A DNA stretch of 12,810 nt from an uncultured Marvinbryantia sp. GTDB lineage: Bacteria; Bacillota; Clostridia; Lachnospirales; Lachnospiraceae. The notes under the pieces are model-generated. The model was not told the DNA's origin. It ran no database searches and saw only the letters and a program-made list of their open reading frames with translations. Made by a program: the position numbers and the translations under genes. The stretch spans positions 1-12,810 of the forward strand of contig CANQJX010000026.1 of NCBI GenBank assembly GCA_947624335.1, read 5' to 3'. Below, piece after piece: positions 7,317-12,810 of the stretch (position 1 is its first letter; each line of letters opens with the position of its first letter).

Positions 7317-7345
7317 GTATATTGAAAACACCCGGAACATATGCT
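7317..7345 (+). promoter_or_regulatory. Candidate sigma-E promoter for spmB, nested in a terminator
   Basis: GTATATT at 7317-7323 matches the sigma-E -35 form KMATATT at 6 of 7, and CATATGCT at 7338-7345 matches CATACAMT at 6 of 8; the spacing is 14, as expected. Transcription would start near 7352, about 20 bases before the spmB ATG. In Bacillus subtilis, spmB belongs to a sigma-E controlled operon, so the match is biologically sensible, but the motif is short and untested. Confidence 0.4.
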
Positions 7346-7371
7346 GTAAAAAGCATGGTTCCGGGTGTTTT
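7325..7371 (+). terminator. Intrinsic terminator of the surface protein gene
   Basis: The 14-bp arms aaaacacccggaac (7325-7338) and gttccgggtgtttt (7358-7371) pair perfectly, and an inner atgct/agcat stem (7341-7345 with 7352-7356) closes on the loop gtaaaa. The 3' arm ends in TTTT. It starts 10 bases after the surface gene stop and ends on the base before the spmB ATG. Confidence 0.82.
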
Positions 7372-7890
7372 ATGAATTTTCTGATATTCCTTTCTCAGTT
7401 TATGATTCCCTTTGTTATTTTTATTGTAGTAGGATACGGCCTCCTGATGCGAAAAAACATTTATGAAATTTTTGTAAAAGGAGCGGGCGAAGGATTCCGT
7501 GTGGTTCTTAAAATTATGCCCACCTTGATCGGGCTGATGGTTGCCGTGGGGATTTTGCGCGCTTCCGGATTTCTGGATCTGCTGGCGCGGCTGCTTGGCA
7601 GGGCGGCGGCATACGCGGGGTTTCCGCCGGAACTGGTTCCGCTTGCCATTGTCCGTATGTTTTCTTCCAGCGCGGCCACAGGACTGTCGCTTGACATTTT
7701 TAAGGAATTTGGACCGGATTCCCGTATCGGGATGATCACGTCGGTTATGATGAGCTGTACGGAGACGGTTTTTTATACGATGAGCGTATATTTTATTGCG
7801 GCAAATGTGAAAAAAACGCGTTATACGCTGGCCGGGGCACTTGTCGCCACGTTTGTCGGAATCGCGGCGAGCGTGATGCTTGCAGGGTAA
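7372..7890 (+). CDS. spmB: Spore maturation protein B (nucleoside-recognition Gate domain)
   Basis: This 172-residue membrane protein matches SpmB over its whole length: an N-terminal hydrophobic helix (3-25), KGAGEGFRVVLKIMPTLIGLMVAVGILRASG (36-66) with the Gate-domain signature, MFSSSAATGLSLD (96-108), GPDSRIG (114-120), SCTETVFYTMSVYF (128-141) and a C-terminal helix. In Bacillus, SpmA and SpmB act in the mother cell on spore core dehydration; the biochemical activity is unknown. Here no spmA is adjacent, since the surface gene lies upstream. The start codon directly follows a terminator stem; the only ribosome-site-like sequence is GGGTG (7363-7367), four bases upstream and inside the stem's 3' arm. 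The in-frame ATG at 7402 has no better site and would remove most of the first helix, so 7372 is kept. Confidence 0.9.
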   Translation: MNFLIFLSQFMIPFVIFIVVGYGLLMRKNIYEIFVKGAGEGFRVVLKIMPTLIGLMVAVGILRASGFLDLLARLLGRAAAYAGFPPELVPLAIVRMFSSSAATGLSLDIFKEFGPDSRIGMITSVMMSCTETVFYTMSVYFIAANVKKTRYTLAGALVATFVGIAASVMLAG

Positions 7891-7909
7891 GAAAAACTGA
7901 CATTTTGCC

Positions 7910-7939
7910 GAAAAAGCATGAAAAAGCGTGAAAAAGGGA
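7910..7939 (+). repeat. Three 10-bp tandem repeats after spmB
   Basis: The units gaaaaagcat, gaaaaagcgt and gaaaaaggga follow each other directly. They sit between spmB and the next promoter, just before a short aaaggg/cccttt hairpin (7933-7938 with 7946-7951). No function is evident; the hairpin is too weak to call a terminator with confidence. Confidence 0.6.
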
Positions 7940-7949
7940 GGCGTGCCCT

Positions 7950-7978
7950 TTGACAAGTTCCATATATTATGATAAGAT
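7950..7978 (+). promoter_or_regulatory. Promoter of the TPR-AAA gene
   Basis: A consensus TTGACA (7950-7955) and TAAGAT (7973-7978) are 17 bases apart, with TG at 7970-7971 giving an extended -10. Transcription would begin near 7985. The upstream in-frame ATG at 7969 overlaps the -10 region and would not be in the mRNA, which supports the GTG start at 8056. Confidence 0.72.
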
Positions 7979-8055
7979 TGTTACAACTATGTGAAGTTCA
8001 ATACAAATATATTACCAGAGGGGAACAAGAAGGAAATTGTAAGAGGTGCGAAAAA

Positions 8056-10098
8056 GTGGATAAATTTGAATATCAGGCAAAATTAGAGGAAATTAACAAA
8101 TTAATTGAAAAAGAGAGCTATGACGCCGCTGTAAAGATCGCGGATACCATAGAATGGAAGCGTGTCCGCAGTGTGCGCACACTCTGCATGATCAGCGAAC
8201 TTTATGAAATGGTGGGGAGAGCGGAAGATGGCAAGGCGATTTTATACCGCGCGTACCGCAGATCGCCGAACAGCAGGCAGATTCTTTACCGCTTAACGGA
8301 AGCCTGCGTACAGACACAGGATTTCGACGACGCGGTACAGTATTACAGAGAGTATGTAAACCTTTCGCCAAACGACAGCAGCAAATATATTTTAAAATAT
8401 GAAATTTACAAAGGACGCGGTTCTTCTCTGGAAGAACAGATTTCGGTCCTGGAAGAACTGAAATCAAAAGAATATACCGAGCAGTGGGCTTACGAGCTGG
8501 CGCGGCTGTACGATGCGGCAGGCATGCGGGATAAATGCGTAGCCGAGTGCGACGATCTGGCGCTTTGGTTCCATAACGGCAAGTATGTGGTACAGGCGCT
8601 GGAACTGAAAAAGAAATATACGCCGCTTACGCCGGAACAGCAGACGGTTTATGACAATCCCAGCGAGATTGTGGACATGGAAACCAAGGAGGAAGTGGTG
8701 GAAAAAGCCGTTCCCACCTTAGACGAAGTGATTACGAAGGAGCTGCCGAAGTCGGAAAAAGACGTGATTGCGGACAGCATTATTATGGATACGGAAAAAG
8801 AGATCGCGGCGGCTGTACAGGCTCCCGACGAAGAGACGGAAACGTCGGATCCGGTGCATCTGCAGAGCGAGCTTGCAAACAGCATGCGCGAAATTCTGTC
8901 CGGCGTTCATCCGGTTACCTCTACCGAAGAACTGGAGAGCGCGCCGACTATTCCCCATACGGCAAGACCGGCCGATCCGGTTGAGGAAGAACAGATTCCG
9001 CGCCAGATGAGCATTGACGACCTGCTGACGGGGACAACCGTACAGCCGGACGCGATGACCGCGCCTACCGCCGATCTTTCAAAGAAGATCCGGCAGGAAA
9101 TCGGAGATACGCCGATCCGCACATATGCGGCGGAAATTTCGGCGGCGGAAACGCCCGCGGCAAAGGAGCCGGAGGCGGCGGAACAGCCGGCTGCGGAAGC
9201 GCAGACGGAACAGGGCGCAGCGGAAACGGCGCCGGATCCGACGTCCCAAGAGACGGCGCAGGAGGCCGGTTTACAGGCGGACGCCGAGACGGACGCACCG
9301 GCGTTTCGTCCGGAGGATTACAACCGCGACGGGCTGGATGAAAAAGAAAAATCCATGCTTGGTTTCTGGGCGCAGATCAGCGGAATGAACGAACAGGTAA
9401 ATCAGGCGGTAACCCTGATGATGCGCAGTATACTTGCCAACAAGACCTCGTCCAGCGGAAACCTGCTGCTGGTAGGAGACGCGGGAAACGGCAGGACGAC
9501 GCTGGCAATCTCTATCGCAAAGATCTTAAGCCGCTGCAAAGGGCTGCAGAGCGCGAAAGTAGCCAAAATTTACGCGGAAGACCTGAATAAAAAAGATATT
9601 GCGGCGACTATCAATAAGATGGCGGGCGGCGTTCTGATCGTAGAAGAAGCGGGTGATTTAAGCGACGAAACGGTATCGCAGATGTCGATGGCGATGGATT
9701 TTAAGACGGAGAGCCTCGTCGTCGTCCTGGAGGACGAGCGGCGTTACCTGCAGGATCTTTTGGCGCGCAACCCGCAGTTTGCGCAGAAATTTGACGTGAC
9801 GATCAATGTTCCGATGCTGACCAATGACGAACTGGTAGAGTTTGGAAAATATTATGCAAATGAAAAAGAATGCGCTCTGGATCAGAGCGCGGTTGACGCG
9901 CTGTATGACAATATCGGCGTGATGCAGTCTCCGGAACAGCCGGTAGCGATTTTGGACGTAAAAGAAATTATTGATAAGGCGATCCGCAGCGTCAACCGTT
10001 TCGGAGTGGGCAAGCTGACTTCGAGCATTTCCGGAAAACGTTATGACAACAGCGACCGCGTTCTTCTGAAGGCAAAAAATTTCAAAAAAATAAAATAG
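8056..10098 (+). CDS. TPR protein with a C-terminal AAA-type domain, Walker A Lys replaced by Arg
   Basis: The likely product is 680 residues starting at GTG 8056 (VDKFEYQAKL), with AGAGGTG seven bases upstream. Residues 1 to about 190 are helical TPR-like repeats (A/Y/L patterns such as GRAEDGKAILYRAYRRSP and DFDDAVQYYREYVNLSPND). About 195-420 is an acidic Ala/Glu/Pro/Thr-rich disordered linker. About 422-640 resembles CbbX/SpoVK-like AAA ATPases: Walker A GDAGNGRTT (474-482) with R480 where lysine is normal, Walker B VLIVEEAGDL (526-535) with E530-E531 instead of Asp-Glu, and LVVVLEDERRYLQDLLARNPQF, matching the family's post-Walker B region before its arginine finger. Either nucleotide hydrolysis is weak or the domain is a binding scaffold. 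I recall similar TPR-AAA proteins in Lachnospiraceae with no assigned function. It is a single-gene unit with its own promoter and terminator. The earlier ATG at 7969 would add 29 unlikely residues. Confidence 0.82.
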   Translation: MDKFEYQAKLEEINKLIEKESYDAAVKIADTIEWKRVRSVRTLCMISELYEMVGRAEDGKAILYRAYRRSPNSRQILYRLTEACVQTQDFDDAVQYYREYVNLSPNDSSKYILKYEIYKGRGSSLEEQISVLEELKSKEYTEQWAYELARLYDAAGMRDKCVAECDDLALWFHNGKYVVQALELKKKYTPLTPEQQTVYDNPSEIVDMETKEEVVEKAVPTLDEVITKELPKSEKDVIADSIIMDTEKEIAAAVQAPDEETETSDPVHLQSELANSMREILSGVHPVTSTEELESAPTIPHTARPADPVEEEQIPRQMSIDDLLTGTTVQPDAMTAPTADLSKKIRQEIGDTPIRTYAAEISAAETPAAKEPEAAEQPAAEAQTEQGAAETAPDPTSQETAQEAGLQADAETDAPAFRPEDYNRDGLDEKEKSMLGFWAQISGMNEQVNQAVTLMMRSILANKTSSSGNLLLVGDAGNGRTTLAISIAKILSRCKGLQSAKVAKIYAEDLNKKDIAATINKMAGGVLIVEEAGDLSDETVSQMSMAMDFKTESLVVVLEDERRYLQDLLARNPQFAQKFDVTINVPMLTNDELVEFGKYYANEKECALDQSAVDALYDNIGVMQSPEQPVAILDVKEIIDKAIRSVNRFGVGKLTSSISGKRYDNSDRVLLKAKNFKKIK

Positions 10099-10106
10099 TA
10101 AAATTG

Positions 10107-10138
10107 GAAAAGACTTGCTTTGCAGCGCAAGTCTTTTC
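10107..10138 (+). terminator. Intrinsic terminator of the TPR-AAA gene
   Basis: The arms gaaaagacttgc (10107-10118) and gcaagtcttttc (10127-10138) pair over 12 bp around an 8-base loop, and the 3' arm ends in CTTTTCTT. It starts 8 bases after the stop. The last bases run straight into the TTGACA box of the next promoter. Confidence 0.75.
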
Positions 10139-10167
10139 TTGACATCTTATATACCGAACGGTATACT
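10139..10167 (+). promoter_or_regulatory. Promoter of the tetR-GH13-glgB operon
   Basis: TTGACA (10139-10144) and TATACT (10162-10167) are spaced by exactly 17 bases, close to consensus and therefore strong if not repressed. The leader to the ATG at 10209 is about 35 bases. Confidence 0.85.
10150..10165. promoter_or_regulatory. Palindromic operator, probably bound by the adjacent TetR protein
   Basis: TATACCGAACGGTATA is a perfect inverted repeat of 7+2+7 bases. It fills most of the spacer and covers the first four bases of the -10 box, so bound protein would block RNA polymerase. ATACCG/CGGTAT half-sites are typical of TetR-family operators. That the neighbouring TetR binds it is inferred from position. 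Confidence 0.8.
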
Positions 10168-10208
10168 GAATTTGTGAAACAAAAACAGTATGCAAAGGCA
10201 GGAGCGTT

Positions 10209-10784
10209 ATGGAAAACAGAGAGCGAATCATAGCCTACGCCCTTGATTTATTTTATCTGAAGGGATACGATGCAGTCGGGATTCAGGAGATCTGCAGCGC
10301 GGCGGGCGTGACAAAGCCCACGCTGTATTACTACTTCGGAAGCAAATACGGCTTATTGGAAACCGTGTTAAAAGAAGGGCTGGGAGATCTGGATGCGTCT
10401 TTGGACCGGGTTTTAAATATGCAGGGATCCGTGAAGGAATCCCTGTATGCGCTGATGTCTGTTCTGACAGATTACGCCGGCGCCAACTACAAAGGATATT
10501 TGTTTTTGATGACGCTTTATTATTCGCCGCGTGAAAGTGAGACGTACCGGGCGGTAAAGCCTTACCTTCAGAAAATCCATGACCGGACGGTGGAGATCTT
10601 CGCGCGGGCGTCGCGCGAGCTTGGCAACATGAACGGCCGTCAGGAGCAGTTTGCGATCGGCTTTTTGGGGCTGATTAACCACTATCTTCTTTTTATCGGG
10701 TATTCTGCGGAAACCGGAATCCGCATATCGGAAGAACAAAAGCGCAGTCTGCTTCATCAGTTTTTGCATGGCATTTATTCATAA
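10209..10784 (+). CDS. TetR/AcrR family transcriptional regulator
   Basis: The 191-residue length is normal for the family. The N-terminal TetR_N domain is clear: RERIIAYALDLFYLKGYDAVGIQEICSAAGVTKPTLYYYFGSK spans residues 4-46, with the recognition helix around VTKPTLYYYF (34-43). The rest is a helical ligand-binding and dimerisation domain of variable sequence, so the inducer cannot be read. AGGAG at 10200-10204 is four bases before the ATG, somewhat short. It is first in an operon with the GH13 enzyme (19-base gap) and glgB, and the palindrome in its promoter suggests it represses itself and the enzymes. TetR control of glycogen or maltodextrin genes is unusual compared with LacI-type control. 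Confidence 0.93.
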   Translation: MENRERIIAYALDLFYLKGYDAVGIQEICSAAGVTKPTLYYYFGSKYGLLETVLKEGLGDLDASLDRVLNMQGSVKESLYALMSVLTDYAGANYKGYLFLMTLYYSPRESETYRAVKPYLQKIHDRTVEIFARASRELGNMNGRQEQFAIGFLGLINHYLLFIGYSAETGIRISEEQKRSLLHQFLHGIYS

Positions 10785-10788
10785 TCGC

Positions 10789-10794
10789 AGGAGG
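10789..10794 (+). promoter_or_regulatory. Ribosome binding site deciding the GH13 start
   Basis: A perfect AGGAGG, nine bases before the ATG at 10804, lies just after the tetR stop. It selects 10804 over the in-frame ATG at 10768, which sits inside the tetR coding region without such a site. Confidence 0.8.
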
Positions 10795-10803
10795 AATTAT
10801 AAG

Positions 10804-12150
10804 ATGGGCAAATGGTACGAACAGGCGGTATTTTATCATATGTATCCGCTTGGCATGGTGGGCGCGCCAAAAGAGAATCATCAGGAGCAGGCCGCGCATC
10901 GCTTTGGGGAACTGGCAGAATGGCTGCCGCATCTGAAAGACATCGGATGTACGGCAATTTATATCGGGCCGCTGTTTGAGTCGAGTACGCACGGGTATGA
11001 TACCAGGGATTACCGGATGGTGGACCGCCGTCTCGGCGACAACGAAGATTTTTGCAAATTTGTGGAGCGCGCGCATGCGCTTGGCATCCGGGTAGTGGTG
11101 GACGGCGTGTTTAATCACACCGGGCGCGAATTTTTTGCGTTTCGGGATATTCAGGCAAACCGTGAAAATTCGCCTTACCGCAATTGGTACAAGGGAATTC
11201 ATTTTGGCTGGAATTCCGCCTACAACGACGGCTTCAGCTACGAATCGTGGCGCAACTGCCAGAATCTGGTCAATTTGAATTTGTACGAACGCGCGGTCAA
11301 GGACTATTTGTTCGACGTGATCCGTTTCTGGATCCGGGAGTTTGACATTGACGGAATCCGTCTGGACTGCGCGGATTGCCTGGACTTTGATTTTATGAAA
11401 GAAATGCGCTGGATGACCGGGCAGGAAAAAGAAGATTTCTGGCTGATGGGAGAGGTGATACACGGAGATTACGGGCGCTGGGCAAACGACGACGTCCTGC
11501 ATTCCGTTACCAATTATGAACTGCATAAGGGGTTGTATTCCGGGCATAACGACCACAATTATTTTGAGATCGCGCATACGATCCGGCGGGAATTTGATGA
11601 AAACGGCGGCATCTACCGCGGGAGAAAGCTCTATTCCTTTGTGGATAACCACGATGTAGAGCGCATCATCACAAAACTGAACAACAAGGATCATGTGTTT
11701 CCGGTTTATACCCTGCTTTATACCCTTCCCGGAATCCCGTCCGTTTATTACGGAAGCGAGTTCGGGATCGAAGGGAAAAAGGAAGCGGGCAGCGACGATT
11801 CGCTGCGTCCGCGCCTGATTCTTTCGCAGTGCATCGAACATAATCCCCATCCGAAACTGACCGAACACATCCGAAAACTTGGCAGGCTCAGGAAAGATAA
11901 CGAAATTCTGGCGCAGGGCGTTTACCGGGAGCTGCTGCTGACCAACCGGCAGTATGCTTTTGCCAGAATCCAAAACGAGCGCGCGGTAGTGGTAGCGGTA
12001 AACAATGACGAAACCCCCTGCGAACTGTCGGTTCCGATTCCGATTCCGGCGCCGGAGATGACGGATTATTTAACGGGAGAGGAAAAGAGAACGGAAAACG
12101 GGAGAATCACGGTCAGCCTGGCGGCGGGCGGTTCCTGCATTCTGATATAA
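10804..12150 (+). CDS. GH13 alpha-glucan hydrolase (alpha-amylase family), cytoplasmic
   Basis: This 448-residue enzyme probably cleaves alpha-1,4 links in maltodextrins or glycogen-derived chains. All four GH13 regions are present: DGVFNH at 100-105, GIRLDCADC at 184-192 with nucleophile D188, GEVIHG at 216-221 with acid/base E217, and FVDNHD at 279-284 with transition-state residues H283 and D284. There is no signal peptide (it starts MGKWYEQAVFYHMYPLG), so it acts inside the cell. There is no N-terminal CBM34 or CBM48 domain before the barrel, so it is a short cyclomaltodextrinase/neopullulanase-like form; a beta-sandwich C-terminal domain covers about 375-448. Exact specificity (maltodextrin glucosidase, alpha-amylase, cyclomaltodextrinase) is not readable. 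It lies 19 bases after tetR and 27 bases before glgB, consistent with glycogen turnover. Confidence 0.92.
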   Translation: MGKWYEQAVFYHMYPLGMVGAPKENHQEQAAHRFGELAEWLPHLKDIGCTAIYIGPLFESSTHGYDTRDYRMVDRRLGDNEDFCKFVERAHALGIRVVVDGVFNHTGREFFAFRDIQANRENSPYRNWYKGIHFGWNSAYNDGFSYESWRNCQNLVNLNLYERAVKDYLFDVIRFWIREFDIDGIRLDCADCLDFDFMKEMRWMTGQEKEDFWLMGEVIHGDYGRWANDDVLHSVTNYELHKGLYSGHNDHNYFEIAHTIRREFDENGGIYRGRKLYSFVDNHDVERIITKLNNKDHVFPVYTLLYTLPGIPSVYYGSEFGIEGKKEAGSDDSLRPRLILSQCIEHNPHPKLTEHIRKLGRLRKDNEILAQGVYRELLLTNRQYAFARIQNERAVVVAVNNDETPCELSVPIPIPAPEMTDYLTGEEKRTENGRITVSLAAGGSCILI

Positions 12151-12177
12151 ATTTACAGGCAAGGGAAGGAGAAGACA

Positions 12178-12810
12178 ATGAAAACGAAAAAGGCAGAAGA
12201 AAAGAACGTGGAAAAGCGTACGGACATCCGTGTGGGGGAACTGGATCAATACCTGTTCGGGCAGGGCACGCATTACGATATTTATAAAAAACTGGGCGCG
12301 CACCCCGCCTGCGTGGACGGAAAACAGGGCGTATATTTTGCAGTGTGGGCGCCTCACGCGGCGGCCGTGTATCTGATCGGAGAGTTTTGCGGATGGCGGG
12401 AAGACGTTTATGAGATGAAGCGCCTGGAGCCGTCGGGCATTTACGATCTTTTTGTGGAAGGGCTGGAACCGGGCGTCCAGTATAAATTCCTGATTCATAC
12501 GCACGACGGGCGTAAACTGTACAAAGCCGACCCCTTTGCAAACCAGGCGGAGCTGCGTCCGGGCACGGCTTCGGTTATAGCGGATATTTCCCATCTTGCG
12601 TGGCACGACGGGGAATGGATGCAAAAACGCGCCAAACAGGATTTAGATACCATGCCGATGTCTATTTATGAGGTGCATCCCGGCTCCTGGATGAAGCATC
12701 CGGGCACGCCGGAGAACCCGGATGGATTCTATAATTACCGCCTGTTCGCCGAGCGGCTGACGGAATATGTGAAGGATATGGGCTATACCCATGTGGAACT
12801 GATGCCGGTG
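12178..12810 (+). CDS. glgB: 1,4-alpha-glucan branching enzyme, 5' part (runs off the window)
   Basis: The frame is open from ATG 12178 to the window end, 211 codons of an expected 600-700. AAGGAG at 12166-12171 is six bases upstream. After a charged N-terminus comes YDIYKKLGAHP (33-43), then a CBM48 domain (about 50-125) with GVYFAVWAPHAAAVYLIGEFCGW and YKFLIHTHDGRKLYKADPFA, then the start of the GH13 barrel with MSIYEVHPGSW (161-171) and YTHVELMPV (203-211), all typical of GlgB. The enzyme adds alpha-1,6 branches to glycogen. The catalytic residues lie beyond the window. It is third in the tetR operon; glgC, glgD or glgA may follow downstream, but this is not visible. Confidence 0.95.
   Translation, partial: MKTKKAEEKNVEKRTDIRVGELDQYLFGQGTHYDIYKKLGAHPACVDGKQGVYFAVWAPHAAAVYLIGEFCGWREDVYEMKRLEPSGIYDLFVEGLEPGVQYKFLIHTHDGRKLYKADPFANQAELRPGTASVIADISHLAWHDGEWMQKRAKQDLDTMPMSIYEVHPGSWMKHPGTPENPDGFYNYRLFAERLTEYVKDMGYTHVELMPV

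Noticed and set aside
7933..7951. Short aaaggg/cccttt hairpin as spmB terminator
   Set aside because: Only six base pairs, no GC-rich core beyond three pairs, and it overlaps the next -35 box; too weak to annotate.
7969..8055. Upstream ATG giving a 29-residue longer TPR-AAA protein
   Set aside because: The ATG overlaps the -10 region of the best promoter, has no ribosome site, and the added residues do not resemble the start of this protein type.
10768..10803. Upstream ATG extending the GH13 protein by 12 residues
   Set aside because: It lies inside tetR without a ribosome site, while AGGAGG precedes the ATG at 10804.
10693..11973. 426-residue open frame on the minus strand opposite the GH13 gene
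   Set aside because: It lies wholly antisense to a gene with all four GH13 motifs, has no recognisable domain or ribosome site, and is explained by the GC-rich third positions of the true gene.

Overview
The window reads as a chromosomal segment of a spore-forming Gram-positive anaerobe, most likely a Clostridia member of the Lachnospiraceae type. This rests on a SpmB spore maturation gene, a sortase-type cell-wall anchored surface protein, strong AGGAGG ribosome sites, Bacillota-style promoters, and a DUF6382-FHA protein and a TPR-AAA protein of kinds I know from that family. Taxonomy is inferred from content only. The DNA is fairly GC-rich for the group, and both ends cut genes.

Layout. 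Bases 1-488 are the 3' end of a reading frame with a BspA-type leucine-rich-repeat segment first and a TadE/pilin-like tail after it; the switch of protein type and codon use near base 230 is suspicious. It overlaps by 4 bases a DUF6382-FHA membrane protein (485-2014), probably the last gene of a Tad-pilus type operon. A separately promoted MTA/SAH nucleosidase (2097-2798) follows and converges, across an 18-bp two-way terminator, on a PAP2-family membrane phosphatase on the minus strand (2903-3592). A divergent promoter region (3593-3823) separates this from a 1163-residue surface protein (3824-7315) with a signal peptide, Pro/Glu/Thr repeats, CnaB/SpaA-like domains and a VKTGD sorting signal.

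Directly after the surface gene is a terminator hairpin whose last base touches the start codon of spmB (7372-7890). A sigma-E-like promoter can be read inside that hairpin, which would let the mother cell transcribe spmB independently of the surface gene. Next is a 680-residue TPR plus AAA-type ATPase-like protein (8056-10098) with its own promoter, a GTG start and an arginine in place of the Walker A lysine.

The last block is a carbohydrate operon: a TetR regulator (10209-10784), a cytoplasmic GH13 alpha-glucan hydrolase (10804-12150) and the first 211 codons of glycogen branching enzyme glgB (12178 to the window end). Its promoter carries a perfect 16-bp palindrome between and overlapping the -35 and -10 boxes, a textbook position for autorepression by the TetR protein, so alpha-glucan and glycogen metabolism probably respond to that regulator's unknown ligand.

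I see no RNA genes, CRISPR arrays, transposons or phage genes. No complete novel system stands out. The points most worth a second look are the spmB promoter-terminator overlap, the AAA protein with the altered Walker A, the TetR operator over a glycogen operon, and the odd junction at the left end.
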